DNA of 64,000 nt from Flammulina velutipes. Lineage: Eukaryota > Basidiomycota > Agaricomycetes > Agaricales > Physalacriaceae. Where the stretch lies: NCBI GenBank assembly GCA_011800155.1, contig CM022378.1:1240001-1304000 (forward strand). The letters run 5' to 3'. Below the pieces are notes generated by a model. It saw only the letters and a list, made by a program, of their open reading frames with translations, did no database searches and had not been told where the DNA came from. The number at the start of each line of letters is the position of its first letter. Within the stretch, counting starts at the first letter, position 1. This document shows, piece after piece, positions 10,821-21,253 of the stretch. Position numbers and translations under genes: made by a program.

Positions 10821-12953
10821 GGCTATCCAAAGTGCAAAGACAGTGGTGGAGCAAAAGTCAAGAAGTCCGACAAGAACACGGAGGACGAAGCGTGAACACG
10901 AACATGTGTTAAGTGATCGCCTTGACTTACGGAATCTGCCGGAAACCATTGGTCTCTTGCTCCCACCTGAGCTTGGGGACCACATCGCTCTCTCTGGCCT
11001 TTGGTCGACTGTGGGAATTCATGCGAGTGTTTGAATTTCCCACGGGCACTCAGACAATGTTCCGACTCACCCTTTGGACCCTCCGGAGCACCACCCGCAC
11101 CGTCGCCCTCGACTCCATCGACTCCGCCGTCATCTCAGACTCCATCAAGTCCGCCGTCGTTCCTATCCACTGTAGCACATCAATATCACCACCTCACCGT
11201 AACCCTCATATGTCACCATCCCTCCTCATCGCATACTTCGCAAGCCGTCCCTCTCATCTCCATTTGAGGTGAAGGTTGTGAGGCCCGTTCATTCGCTGCT
11301 ACTCAGCACTACCGCCGTCCATCGTCGTCGTTGCTAGTGGCATCTCTTCACTGCCGCCGCCGCCGCCGCCATTCTCGCCGTCCTTGTTACACGTCTAGCG
11401 CATTCTATTCGCGTGAACACCATACCACCAACAACGCGTTCCAACGTCCGACGCGGCGCGACACCACACCGCACGACAACAGGACCACCTGCTGCTATCC
11501 CAAGCTGCCGCTGTATCTGGGGCATTCGCAGCAGTCTCTATCAGGGCATTCGCAGCAGTCTCTATCAACAGAGCGCGTATCGTCTCGTGACCGAGTCCAT
11601 GGGGCCTGGACTTTGAAACCACCGGCACCACTCCCCCAACACTCACCTTCTGGACTGGAACAGCGACTCGACTAGCAAACAAGAAATGGATGCGCCCAAC
11701 GGGACGATGCACGCGGCATCGGTTAGGTTTGAGCACTCCTACGCTGCTTGCCCGCTTTCGTTCGTTCCTCCGTTATAGGTTTCCGTTACGCCTGCGTCGC
11801 CGTGCCGCCTATCCAGTCCAACGTTCAACGTGTCTATCGATCTCTGTACCTTCACTTCTGCCCGTCGTCATCGTCGCCCTCCATCATCATATCTGCCGCT
11901 TATAACACGTCTCGATACATCCAGAGCGCGTCTTGAGCGCGACTGCGACATTGTATTACAACGGTATGCAAGCAACCACGCGTTGAGTCCCGTGATCGCA
12001 GCAATGGCGCCCGAAACCGTCGGAGCCGTCGTCAACCACCAACTTCAACATCGGTGTGCTCTCACTTGTCAGGGTTAGAGGAGACAATGTGTTGTCGATC
12101 CCGGAGATGTGCTCGCTGTATGTTGTCTATCTGTGTGGTCACAAGTATTTCTAACATCTCTGTAGCCTTCTCAACCCCGGAAATGGGACCTGAGCCCCTC
12201 GAGCGGGAAACATGGTCGGCAACCTGATGGAAACGAGCATGAGTAATACATCTGCTCCTCTCGTTCAGCTGGCGTGGTCGTTCAGCTGGTCTGGATTGCG
12301 CAGTGGATATGGTAAGGCCGAGTCCTGGTTCCTTTTTTTTGCTGACCTGGTCTTGCGTCGTTTTCAGCTTCAACTCCTACGATCACTCGACTTCTTTGAG
12401 GTCCCGACCACCTGTCACGGTGGCGGGCTATGGCTACACGTGCTGCTATTTTGGGCATACAGACCATCACATCGACGGCGTTTGCAACGACCATCACGCT
12501 AGAGAATCCTCCTGGGGGGACTCATCGGCTACTCATTGTTTTACCCATCATCTGTAGGTCTATTTCAATCTCCCTTACATTGAACTTATCATCTTCCTCT
12601 AGTCTCCCCTCTCCGACGCTGGAGAAACACATGATCAGCCCTTATATCTTGTCGCCGTTATGCAGCACTGTGGACACCTTTCTAACGGAACGACCCGTCG
12701 ACGATATATTGCCGGGGGTGTCTTTGACGTTTTGGATTCCAATTGAACACGGGCGACCGGATTGGAGGAATGATGTCGATGCGCGCTGTTGTCAAGGATT
12801 CATTAGAAAACCGCCCTTTCGAAGCAGTCCCAATGTATTGCACTTCGGATCCGCCATTCCAATGGCGCGCCACAATTTGTACCCTTTATTTCTTTCGCTT
12901 CCGTGAAAATAGTTATAAAGACTCCTCTCTCTCATCCTCAGTCTTTTGCCTCA
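10821..12953. other. Transposon spacer between divergent genes, no gene supported
   Basis: About 2.1 kb between the two divergent starts. It contains a run of CCG/GCC triplets near 11350-11372, repeated GACTCCATC...TCCGCCGTC words near 11110-11160 and the 24-bp tandem repeat at 11520-11567. Several frames are open (for example 11395-11736 minus, 12430-12906 plus), but they overlap on both strands, are compositionally biased and do not join into a recognisable protein. It may be a regulatory region or a decayed gene. Confidence 0.5.
11520..11567 (+). repeat. 24-bp perfect tandem repeat (two copies)
   Basis: Two adjacent identical copies begin GGGCATTCGCAGCAG and end TCTCTATCA, at 11520-11543 and 11544-11567, inside the transposon spacer. 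The length is a multiple of three, which would keep a reading frame, but no gene is supported here. Confidence 0.9.
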
Positions 12954-15900
12954 ATGCCCCCATTCAACCCCGACCTCCTTGGCGCATGCAATAAGGGCGT
13001 CGCTTGCCCAGAACAATGCGGGTTTGCCTACGTTGCAGGCAAGGAAATCAAGGATTACACGCCCGTAGACAAGTGCTCTGTTTGCAGCTGTCTCTTGGGG
13101 TCTCATATGCAGGTACGTTGCATACGCCTGTTCAGCATGAGCTTTCTATAACAGTTTTTCAGACACCATCACCAGTGTCTGCGTCTGGACCATCTGAGAA
13201 GGTGAGTATTGGAAAAATTGCCTTCCTCTTGTCGTACTCATGTTTTTCTTAGCCATTTACTACAAACCGTGTGGACCCCAAGGCCTTTGGCGGTTCAACT
13301 ACGGAAACACTCAAAGCCTCTCGCGGGAACGCCGAAGCATCCAAATCTTTTCACGCCTCTGGCGCATGGACGGACTCTTCCAAGTCTCCTTTTCGACAAG
13401 CATCCCAACACCGTACGGATAACAGGCGCAAAGCAGCGAACGGCGAGCAAGTGAATGCAAAGTTCGACCCTTCTGAGGAGGTAAGGGTTCGCTGTTCGCT
13501 GATCTTAATTCATGTTTTTCTCAACTTTTTTTTACAAGATTGTTGCGGAAAAGCTGGCGAACAAAACTGGGCGTCCTGTTCGACATGCTAAAAAGAAGGC
13601 GTCGGAACCACTCAAGGCCCCAGAGGTGCAGGTCTTGGAGAAAATAACGGTCATCCTCATCCCGGAGACGGCTGCGGGGCACGCAGGTACTGTGCGGCGT
13701 CCGTCTGGTGCTCGGTAAGCGGTACTATTATGCTCTAATCTTCTCTGTCCTGACATGATCACAGCTACGATGTTCTACGCCGACCTGAAAATGAATTCGT
13801 TCGGGACATTCAAGTCCCGGCTACAGCCCCGAGTGCCGAGATCGTCAAAGCACTTATGGAAAAATTCAGCGACCGGTTGCCGGCCTGGTGCTCGGTAAGC
13901 GGTACTATTATGCTCTAATCTTCTCTGTCCTGACATGATCACAGCTACGATGTTCTACGCCGACCTGAAAATGAATTCGTTCGGGACATTCAAGTCCCGG
14001 CTACAGCCCCGAGTGCCGAGATCGTCAAAGCACTTATGGAAAAATTCAGCGACCTGTTGCCGGCTCCCGCTCCCGCCGAAGACGAGCCTCAAGAAGTCGA
14101 TCCAGTCAACATCTTTCATATCATGGATATCGTGTCACCTGCGCGCAGAGGTCCGGCAAGTATGCTGGTAGTGAACCAATGGGTTCAAGACGGGAAGGCC
14201 TCCTTCAGCAATATCAAAGCGTGAGTCTTAGATGTCTAGCTCACTGCTCTTGACCTAATCCTACTTCAGACATTTTACAAAATCTCAACCGTCTGGTATC
14301 AAGCCGTCGGAAATTCCTATCTGTCTCTATATCATATTGGCCAAGACATATGAGGATCTATCAGTTCATGAGCCCAAGGCTCCAGCGTCGGAAGACATAC
14401 CTGTTCCCTGCAAGAAGGTATCTTTGCGTCCACTTCCTGATATTATATTACTAATGTTTGTGTAGCGATCTGCGCCGGCTGCTGCAGACAAACCAGCTAA
14501 GAAGTCAAAGACTACTAATACGGCACCCTCTGTCTCTCCCGTGGTTCCAGAGGATGTGTCTAGGACGTACTCGACACCGGCAGCAAAGGTCAAGGTATGT
14601 GCAGTGGCAACTCAGAATGATGATGATCAGACTAATTAACGTTTCTCAGAAGCTGGAAATTCCTCCCAACGTTCTACTTGCCAAACGGAAGGCAGCAAAT
14701 ACCTATTCCCCAGCCGACAAAGTTCGTATCGGAGAAGGCTATGCAGGAAGTGCAAAATGGGTACGCTCGACTATGATACTCATGGATGAAATGCTAATCA
14801 TCTTCTTTAGTCCACGCTAACTCTTACGCCTCCATACGATCTGTCATCTGCTGTTATCAGCCAGTGCTCTGGACTGCTCCAGTCGATAAAAGTGACGGCT
14901 TTGGCGCAGAATCCTGATTTGGCCGCAGAACTGGTTTGCTCCGACACGACTTACCTTGCTGCGTTTGCCCCGTTTGAGGTCCTGGGAGCGTGGTTGATAA
15001 CTGAAGAGGATCCTTCGCCTCAGGATAACTTTGACTTCGTCCGCTCCTTCAAACTGGGACCCTTTGGAATCCTGGTAGCCGCTGATGCACTTTTAGCCAA
15101 AGGTCGCCTCCTAGAAGCGGTATCTATTCTACCGGGCCTGTCGGCATCGTGTTATGCCAAGTTGTTGGAAGTCAGCCTTAGGATCGCGCAATTCGGTTCG
15201 ACAGTGGTTCAACTCGTCGACTTCTTTACCAGTCATGTCGAACGACACTACTGGTTTCCCCTTTGTGGGCCTCGGCAATTGGAGGCAGTGATGGCGCATA
15301 ATAGGCCTCTCATGTCTCATCATCTGGTGCGTTTTAGTGCTATTGGTGTATTCTCCTTCTAACACTATAATAGGTAAAGGCCCGCCCCAATACGCCAATA
15401 CATACAGGTCTGCAAACTCTAGGCGAAATGCTCCAAAACGATGCTACAACGTCGGCAACAGTCCGGATTCATTTGAAAGCGTTTGCGGGCAGTGCAGATG
15501 ATGCCCGCTCCATGGCGATCGACATTCTGGAGGGTGGTCATTTTGGACTGGATCTCCTCCTCAAAACACTGCGTTTCTATGTTGTGGAGCGCCCTATTCA
15601 TGACCATTACCAATCTGTTCTGGAGATCTTGGGAAAGTTCTGCGAGGCCGTCGCCTGGAAGTTATCCAATGTCTTGAAGGTAAGTCATGAATCACTATTG
15701 ATTTTTTTGGTTTTGATATTCTCTTTCCAGCGTCCTGGCTATTATCATCAGCGTGCTCCTGCGTACGTTCCTGCAGCTTCTGTAAGTCTTACGGGTTTCT
15801 CTAGTTACTATTGTTCATATTGGTCACAGACACGCAGGAACCCAGCTACTGGTAATTTCGAGCGCTCAACTTCCACCTGCTCCACGGATACTGGTACCTC

Positions 15901-16506
15901 TTCCTTCCTGTCCCCAATATATGTTGCTTACTCTAATGCTGTAGTACTTGAGGATGCGCCGAGTAGAGTTGACTCGGAATGGTACCTGGATTTTATTATG
16001 CCAGGTACTTTATTATTCTGACGTCTAGGCTTAACACTAACACTTATCTTCAGATGATCATTCTGTGCGCTCCTTCTTCCCTGCAAACCCGCCTCCATCT
16101 CCTTCAGCTGGCAACACATCCAGCTCCAGTAGCACGTTCAATTCTCCTCCTGGCGCACAGATGTCCAATCCACTGCTGCTGAAGGCTTACGCACTGTACA
16201 ACGCTAACCTGACCTGGACTGCCCTATTGCATAGGTTGCGATCATCTTTCGCCCATCCTGTCTTAGCCAGACGCCAGCAATTTGAGGCTACAATTCAGGC
16301 AAGTTTGTTGGTGCAGGACCCGGCGGCACGCGAGACGAAGCAGTGGAGGGCAGCTCAGCTCGTACGTTCCTCACTTCTTCTTATTCTTCAAGACTAATTT
16401 TATAATCTAGCTATATCACGCCGACAAGAACACCACTGTGGGCCCACTTTGGAAGGACGTCTGTGAACAGATCGTCCTTGCGCTCAATCAGGCCCATACA
16501 ATCTGA
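12954..16506 (+). CDS. Transposon-encoded protein of unknown function, Cys-rich N-terminus
   Basis: A multi-exon gene of about 900 aa. Exons include 12954-13112, 13163-13201, 13253-13480, 13539-13714, 13945-14220, 14270-14417, 14466-14594, 14650-14760, 14811-15326, 15374-15679 and 15731-15781, ending at TGA 16504-16506. The first 53 residues hold six cysteines and a His (GACNKGVACPEQCGF, DKCSVCSCLLGSH), resembling a small zinc-binding module. Residues 60-330 are Lys/Pro/Ser-rich with a short folded patch (YDVLRRPENEFVRDIQV). Residues 425-700 look globular (YLAAFAPFEVLGAWLI, HFGLDLLLKTLRFYVVE). The C-terminus has LYHADKN followed by W and LNQAH spacing, a faint J-domain echo. I do not recognise the family. 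It lies 182 bp upstream of the integrase gene on the same strand, which suggests a joint role in transposition. A 180-bp duplication disturbs exons 4/5. Confidence 0.7.
13705..14064 (+). repeat. 180-bp tandem duplication spanning an intron and part of an exon
   Basis: Copies at 13705-13884 and 13885-14064 are identical except for one G/T difference (13875 versus 14055). Each contains a donor at ..CTCG|GTAAGC, a 50-nt intron and the following exon start CTACGATGTTC. If both introns are removed normally, the 130-nt extra exon (13765-13894) shifts the frame and the next codons reach TGA. Splicing from the first donor (13715) to the second acceptor (13944) skips it and restores the frame. Confidence 0.92.
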
Positions 16507-16688
16507 ACTTTTTTCTATATCTTCTTGAGATTCTTGTTATTGATTTTCTTGTAAGAACGCTTGTAAATACTGTCTAGCTATTATCTTGTGTAGAATATAT
16601 TTAATTTTTCTTGTACATAAATTCGGTCCGAATCCCGAAGTCTGTATTCATGTTGATCTGCTTTATTTTCTTTCGCACCTTCTTCATC

Positions 16689-18267
16689 ATGGCTCAACGG
16701 GACTCTATCCAAGCCTTTTTCAATCAGTGTCATGACCTCTGCAGTGAGGCCCGCTTCATAATCACCTCCTTCCCAAACGCTGAGCTGGCCGCTGTCGAGA
16801 GAGTTAACCACCAACTCTATGCTATTCGAACCATCATACATAGTCTGGACGACCCCTACACGTCGGAGGAAGATATAGAAAGCATGTTGGACAGCTTGGA
16901 CGACCACATTAGACAATTGGACGCCTTCATAGATCACCCTCCGCCTCCTCCTTCAACTCATCTTCCGCGCACCTACACAGGCAGTGCTGGCCGCCCTGCA
17001 TATACCCTGGATACGGAACGTCTCTGTCTTCTACATGACCTCGGGAACTCATGGACTGATATTGCCAAGGTCTACGGTGTGGACCCCAAGACTATCTATA
17101 ACCATCTGCGGAGGGCAGGTGTGTCCTCAGAGCGCAAGTCATTTACGGATGTCAGCGATGAGGATCTGGATGAAATTGTGGCTCATCTATCCATGGACCA
17201 TCCTTTTATTGGTTCTACTATCATGATGGGTCACTTGGAGTCTATGGGTATTCATTTGCCACGCAAGAGGATTCAAGCGAGTCTGAAGCGTGTTGATGCG
17301 ATGGGTGTTTTAACACGGTGCGCTATTATTCCTTTCTTTACATCCTTCTCTAATGGTCTATTTCAAGGTGGAGGAATGTGACCAAGCGCCGGGTGTACAA
17401 AGTCCGCGGGTCTAATGCATTGTGGCACCAAGACGGGCATGAAAAGCTCAAGTTTTGGGGCTTTTGGGTGCACGGATGTGTGGATGGTCATTCTCGACTG
17501 ATCGTCTACATGGAGTGCCGCTCCAATAAACGCTCGGACACGGTCCAGCAATGTTTCTTAGCTGGTGTTGAGATGTTGGGATGGCCCAGTCGGGTTCGGG
17601 GGGACTTTGGAACTGAGAACAACGGTATAGAGAGAGTCATGGTTTTTCATTGGGGGGAAGGACATCGCGCGTATCTTCGTGGGAGGTGCGCAGTTTTTTA
17701 CAATGTTTTTCTTCACTGATTCAAATTCTTAGATCCACGCATAATGTGCGTATTGAGCGCCTTTGGGTCGATATACAGAAGGACTCCCTAGAAGCATTCC
17801 GTCAAATCTTCCTCTACCTGGAACGTAACGGGCTATGGTCGAAGGAGGATCCTATTCACTGTCTAGCTATTTTCCTAGTCTTCCAACCTCGCATTCAGGC
17901 CTCGCTCAACCGTGCAAAACACGCTTGGAATCATCATCAAATCCGCACGGCCCACAATAGGACCCCTGTTGCATTATACGAGCTCAGCAGAGAGCAACTC
18001 CGTGTTCAAGGTGTCTGGACGGGGGATGTTGGCGATGATGTGACTTGCGTAGATGGCCTGTACGGCGTGGAGGGAGCGGAAAACGGTGGCCTTGCCATGC
18101 CACCTGTAGACCCGTCTGACCCTAATCATTCCTTGAATGATGATGCTGATATTGAGGCTGCGCGCGCGGCTCTAGGGGACTTTGATTTTGAGGAGGAAGA
18201 TGGTAACTGGGGTATCGATGTTTATTGTAAAGCTGTATTACTTCTGCAAGCATGTAATGAAGACTGA
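16689..18267 (+). CDS. Integrase-core (DDE superfamily) protein, putative transposase
   Basis: Three exons (16689-17317, 17368-17685, 17733-18267) encode 493 aa. The start chosen, MAQRDSIQAFF, follows an in-frame hydrophobic leader that looks untranslated. Residues 1-90 are helical. About residues 95-140 form a helix-turn-helix (LGNSWTDIAKVYGVDPKTIYNHLRRAGV, shown here only to locate it). The catalytic core starts at LWHQDGHEKLKFW, giving D232. WPSRVRGDFGTEN gives D289 and VRIERLWVDI gives E324, so the spacing is D-56-D-34-E, as in retroviral-type integrases. HNVRIERLW followed by a ~100-residue helical stretch and NRTPVALYE is typical of the integrase-core proteins abundant in Agaricomycetes. 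The tail is acidic. It sits at the right end of the element, pointing outward, and is the most plausible recombinase. All three acidic residues are present. Confidence 0.85.
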
Positions 18268-18559
18268 ATTATGGCAAACCAATCTGAGCCAAAGTAAGAG
18301 TCAATCTACAAAGTAAAAGTAAAATCCCCAGAGTAAAAGTAAAATCCCCAAAGTAAAGGTCAATCTACCAAAGTGAAAGTCAATAATGTTCAAGTTGGTT
18401 CATATTGTTGGTAAGTAAAGCTTTTTTTTGCAATGTAAATTGTGTTTCCAGAAAGTAGATATGGAGTCAGGCATAGTTGATTGGCAAAATCCGAAGTAAG
18501 GAGGCTTTTGGTCAAAGTAAACACAATTTCAAAGTAAAAGTGCAAAAAGTAAGTAAAAT
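18268..18559. repeat. Right subterminal AAAGTAAA-rich region
   Basis: Repeated AAAGTAAA/AAGTAAAAG words fill this AT-rich stretch. They include two 20-bp tandem copies of GTAAAAGTAAAATCCCCA plus two bases (18312-18351) and paired TCAATCTAC(A/C)AAAGT blocks at 18301 and about 18360. The words are the complement of those at the left end, so the two ends carry inverted arrays. No gene is present. Confidence 0.75.
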
Positions 18560-18587
18560 GGATTATTCCCGACTATACCGCCCATAT
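18560..18587 (-). repeat. Right terminal inverted repeat
   Basis: Read on the minus strand it begins ATATGGGCGGTATAG and continues TCGGGAATAATCC, matching the left end at 24 of 28 positions. It overlaps the reading frame of kinase copy A and supplies that gene's last codons and stop. Confidence 0.88.
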
Positions 18588-20038
18588 AAATAGCTCTTCC
18601 AACGTCGCAATGTCCGAATTATGTTCTCCATCCAAACGGGCCCACAAAGCCACCTCAGTACCTTCGTAGTCCATGGAAGTTTTGGCTCTCGAAGATGTGA
18701 CCATCTTTTAACAAATTCGTATGGTAGGCAAGCCCATCGATCATACCTTTCATAGTGACGAATGGAACTGTACGCATCCCAGTCCATCTCAGGTGCACGA
18801 CGACTGCGATGTTCGTCATCTATCTCTGCATAGTGATCATCCAGGAATGCAAGTGCGTCCACAGCGGTAAATCTAGCACTGACGTTGCGCGTAACCAGTC
18901 CATCCAGCAAGGGTGCTAAGAACGGCAGTGTTGGGGTCCAATGCTAAGGAAGATGACGATTCTTAGACTATAAGGGCGGTAACAAGGAGAGCAACATACC
19001 TGGAACATATCGCAAAATAGGATACCCAAGGAACCAATGTCAAACGCAAAGGGATTATAATCGTACTCGCCTTGAGAGACATCCGGTGGTTGACAATATG
19101 CTCCATAGAAAGTCTCTTGATAAGGAAGTCGACAGCTCTCGATCGACGTATCGGGTGGCATGAGTATCGATAGATTGAAGTCGAAGATGGCATATCTCAT
19201 TTCATTCGATCTCACAAGATCCTCCCGCATTTCCACCGTTGGGGACCAATCAGCTAAAGTTTCATTAATGGAAAATTGGTTTATGAGCAGGTTCCGTGAA
19301 TCCAGGTCCTAGGACAGAAAATAAGTACACATAATATAAATTGAGTAAATGGCTTACGCGGTGCACGATACGCCGATTGTGCAAGAATGCCACGCCTTGA
19401 AGTATCTCTCGAATTAAGTGGACGACTTGTTCAACAGTGTCTGGCAAAAGGTATCCAACCCCAAATCCCCAACTAAATCGACTAAGAACAAAGCTCTTTT
19501 CTAATGTGTTGTGTGACTTACCGCGGCATAACAGCTAACCAATGCCCGCCAAAAGGTAGGAGATCCAGCGTGGGGAGTATTCCGGGAATGAACTTGTCTT
19601 CCCTGGTATTCTGCTCCTGTAGAAGCATTTCAAAGATACGTTGCTCGTCCGTGGCATTCTTGACCAACTTGAGCGCGACGTGGCGGCCTTCGGGATCTTG
19701 AGCGAAGACGACGCGACCCTCCACACAGACAATGAGTTTTTTTAGTGACTCCAGCATAGAAAACAAACCGCGCTGTCGGTGTAATAATCCGATTCCTTTT
19801 GGGGCTGGTTCAACTGGAACATGTTGTAGAAAGCGAAAGGGAATTCGCCACCGACTCCCGGCGTCATAGGCAGAGAGGGTATTGTTTGATAGGCATGATT
19901 CCAGACCTCCTGAGTGGAATACATCGTGAATCCATGTTCAAGCAGCCACGGTCGACACGACTCCCAGAATTTCATCCGCTCGTGTAAGTCAAATTCCTGC
20001 GCAACTTCCGCGGGATCAAAGTCAATCTGATGATACAT
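18563..20038 (-). CDS. Basidiomycete protein kinase, copy A (C-terminus rewritten by transposon)
   Basis: Minus-strand gene starting at ATG 20038. Exons join GRVVFAQDPEGRHVALKLVK (Gly-rich/VALK region with the lysine), EMLLQEQNTRE, LPFGGHWLAVMPRWGFGVGY, VVHLIREILQGVAFLHNRRI, then VHRDLDSRNLLIN (catalytic HRD loop with Asn) and YAIFDFNLSILMPP. The magnesium motif is DFN instead of DFG, so kinase activity is likely but not certain. An APE-like region and a DIGSLGILFCDMFQ helix follow. The last codons run straight into the inverted repeat of the transposon, giving SYLYGRYSRE and a stop, whereas copy B ends SYLLQI. Introns are about 45-70 nt. Relative to copy B it has a small in-frame deletion after GFGVGY. 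The substrate is unknown. Confidence 0.8.
18588..18591. repeat. Right target-site duplication (AAAT)
   Basis: AAAT follows the right terminal repeat directly and precedes AGCTCTTCC, the same junction seen uninterrupted at 21267-21279. Confidence 0.75.
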
Positions 20039-21253
20039 CAGTCACTCTGCATTATGCGCAAAGAAAATGAAGAAGGGCACCATAGGTAATTCAGCCATTT
20101 TGTAAACAAAGAAACGATGGTCGTGGTAATGGAACAAGCTCGTCACGTGGTCCAAACCGCGTCCCAAGTCAAAGTGTGGCGTGATTCCCGTTCCCCATTG
20201 TAGCTAATCCAAAGGACTCGTCGCCGTATGAGCGCCATGGGCGCTTGAACATCGGACATATTCCAGGTCACGAAAGCAGGCAGGAAAAGATATTTTGACC
20301 GGCCCGAATTCGCGACAATAGCCTACGGCGGAGGCAATTCACCGACAAACAAGTGTTCTATCTTCCAGTAACCCTCATTTAACGCTCAAACCTAGGCATC
20401 CGACTCTCTTGTAGTGTCTGAAGCTACCAGAAATTGTCTTCCATTCAAACTGCACAAAGACGAACACCGATCCTTTCAACGTGATATCAGGCCATAACTC
20501 GGGAGGTGCCGCCTGCGGCGTCGCACAACCTTGCTTGTTTTGTACTCTGGGCATACAATGTACAGTGGGTCACTGGGAGAGGATGGCAGGCCTTCATATA
20601 TCCGGGGTAGGATATAGAAGGTGTAATTTTATACGCAACATCGAGCATTGACGTGCACTTGACAAGCCAGGTCAGAGGAAAGCAAATTCCATGAGATATT
20701 GGAGCAGGATGCCCAGCGGCAGCTCTCTTGTATGTTCGATGTGGCTACGAACTGTAAGTCGCGTGGCTGAATTGAGGCATGAGGAGGAGGACCACGGTCC
20801 ACTGAGTCTATGTGTGGCGTGTAGCATGAGCATTCAGTTCTGTCACAATTTTGAAGGTCCAGTCATATTTGAGGGAGGCAAGTGATAAGCAATCCACGCA
20901 AATATGTTGTGAGCAACATCAGAATCGTGCTGAGCGTCAAGTACGCTAAGTGGCGGGAGACCTGTATCGGAGAAAGCCGAAGCAGCCGTCGGTTTGTACT
21001 CATTTGTTCCGTGCAAGCCGGCGGTATAATTTCCACTTTTGAATGACCTTGACAAGCAAGGTGACTCTTTTACAGTTGCGCGACCTTCGTGAACTCAAGT
21101 GGGCTAGAATTCTTATATGAAATATAACTTTGGGCAACCGCTCTGAGGCTCGTAGAGTCTGAGCAGGTTGTAGAATATCAGCTTCGTGACTTTAACTCGT
21201 CAACAGTGCTAATGTCCAACATGATAATGCAAGTAAGTATCCGCAGTAGTATA
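20039..21253. other. Duplicated 5' flank of kinase copy A, then unique spacer
   Basis: 20039-20495 matches 22729-23219 upstream of copy B. Similarity ends abruptly after ATATCAGGCCAT. 20496-21065 is unique and contains no supportable gene. 21066-21113 is a direct repeat of 23229-23276. 21145-21253 is the downstream flank shared with 7141-7274. Confidence 0.65.
21066..21113 (+). repeat. Left direct repeat flanking kinase copy B
   Basis: The block CTTTTACAGTTGCGCGACC and the following GTGAACTCAAGTGGGCTAGA recur at 23229-23276 with a few substitutions. The two copies bracket the duplicated kinase unit B, as expected if it arose or was resized by unequal crossing-over. Confidence 0.75.

Larger units (their letters stand above)
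7275..18587. mobile_element. 11.3-kb DNA transposon carrying a TET/JBP-like oxygenase and an integrase-like DDE gene
   Basis: The ends are defined by imperfect 28-bp terminal inverted repeats (7275-7302 and 18560-18587; 24 of 28 positions match, including TCGGGAATAATCC) flanked on both sides by AAAT. The uninterrupted paralogous site at 21261-21280 carries a single AAAT, as expected for a 4-bp target duplication. Inside are a TET/JBP-like dioxygenase gene on the minus strand, a roughly 1.9-2.1 kb spacer, an unknown ~900-aa gene and an integrase-core gene, both on the plus strand. Subterminal regions on both sides are packed with TTTACTTT or AAAGTAAA words. The integrase-type triad and the 4-bp duplication fit a cut-and-paste DDE element. 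Fungal TET/JBP genes are known from KDZ transposons (Iyer and colleagues), but I do not see a KDZ-type transposase here, so family membership is open. Confidence 0.85.

Noticed and set aside
11331..11736. Overlapping open frames on both strands in the transposon centre
   Set aside because: Composition-driven (GCC/CCG runs), overlapping in opposite frames, no splice-consistent extension.
12212..12906. Plus-strand frames 5' of the unknown transposon gene
   Set aside because: Parts are hydrophobic, but no continuous protein or family pattern could be assembled.
16439..16506. J-domain assignment for the end of the unknown transposon protein
   Set aside because: HADKN resembles HPDKN, but the proline is missing and the preceding helix pattern is not convincing; reported only as a faint similarity.
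7605..18267. Classifying the element as a KDZ (Kyakuja-Dileera-Zisupton) transposon
   Set aside because: The oxygenase fits elements of that group, but the only DDE gene present is integrase-core type and I see no KDZ transposase or its Cys-cluster domains. The family is left open.
20843..21055. Minus-strand frame in the spacer between kinase copies
   Set aside because: Short, unsupported by splice context and absent from the other duplicated unit.
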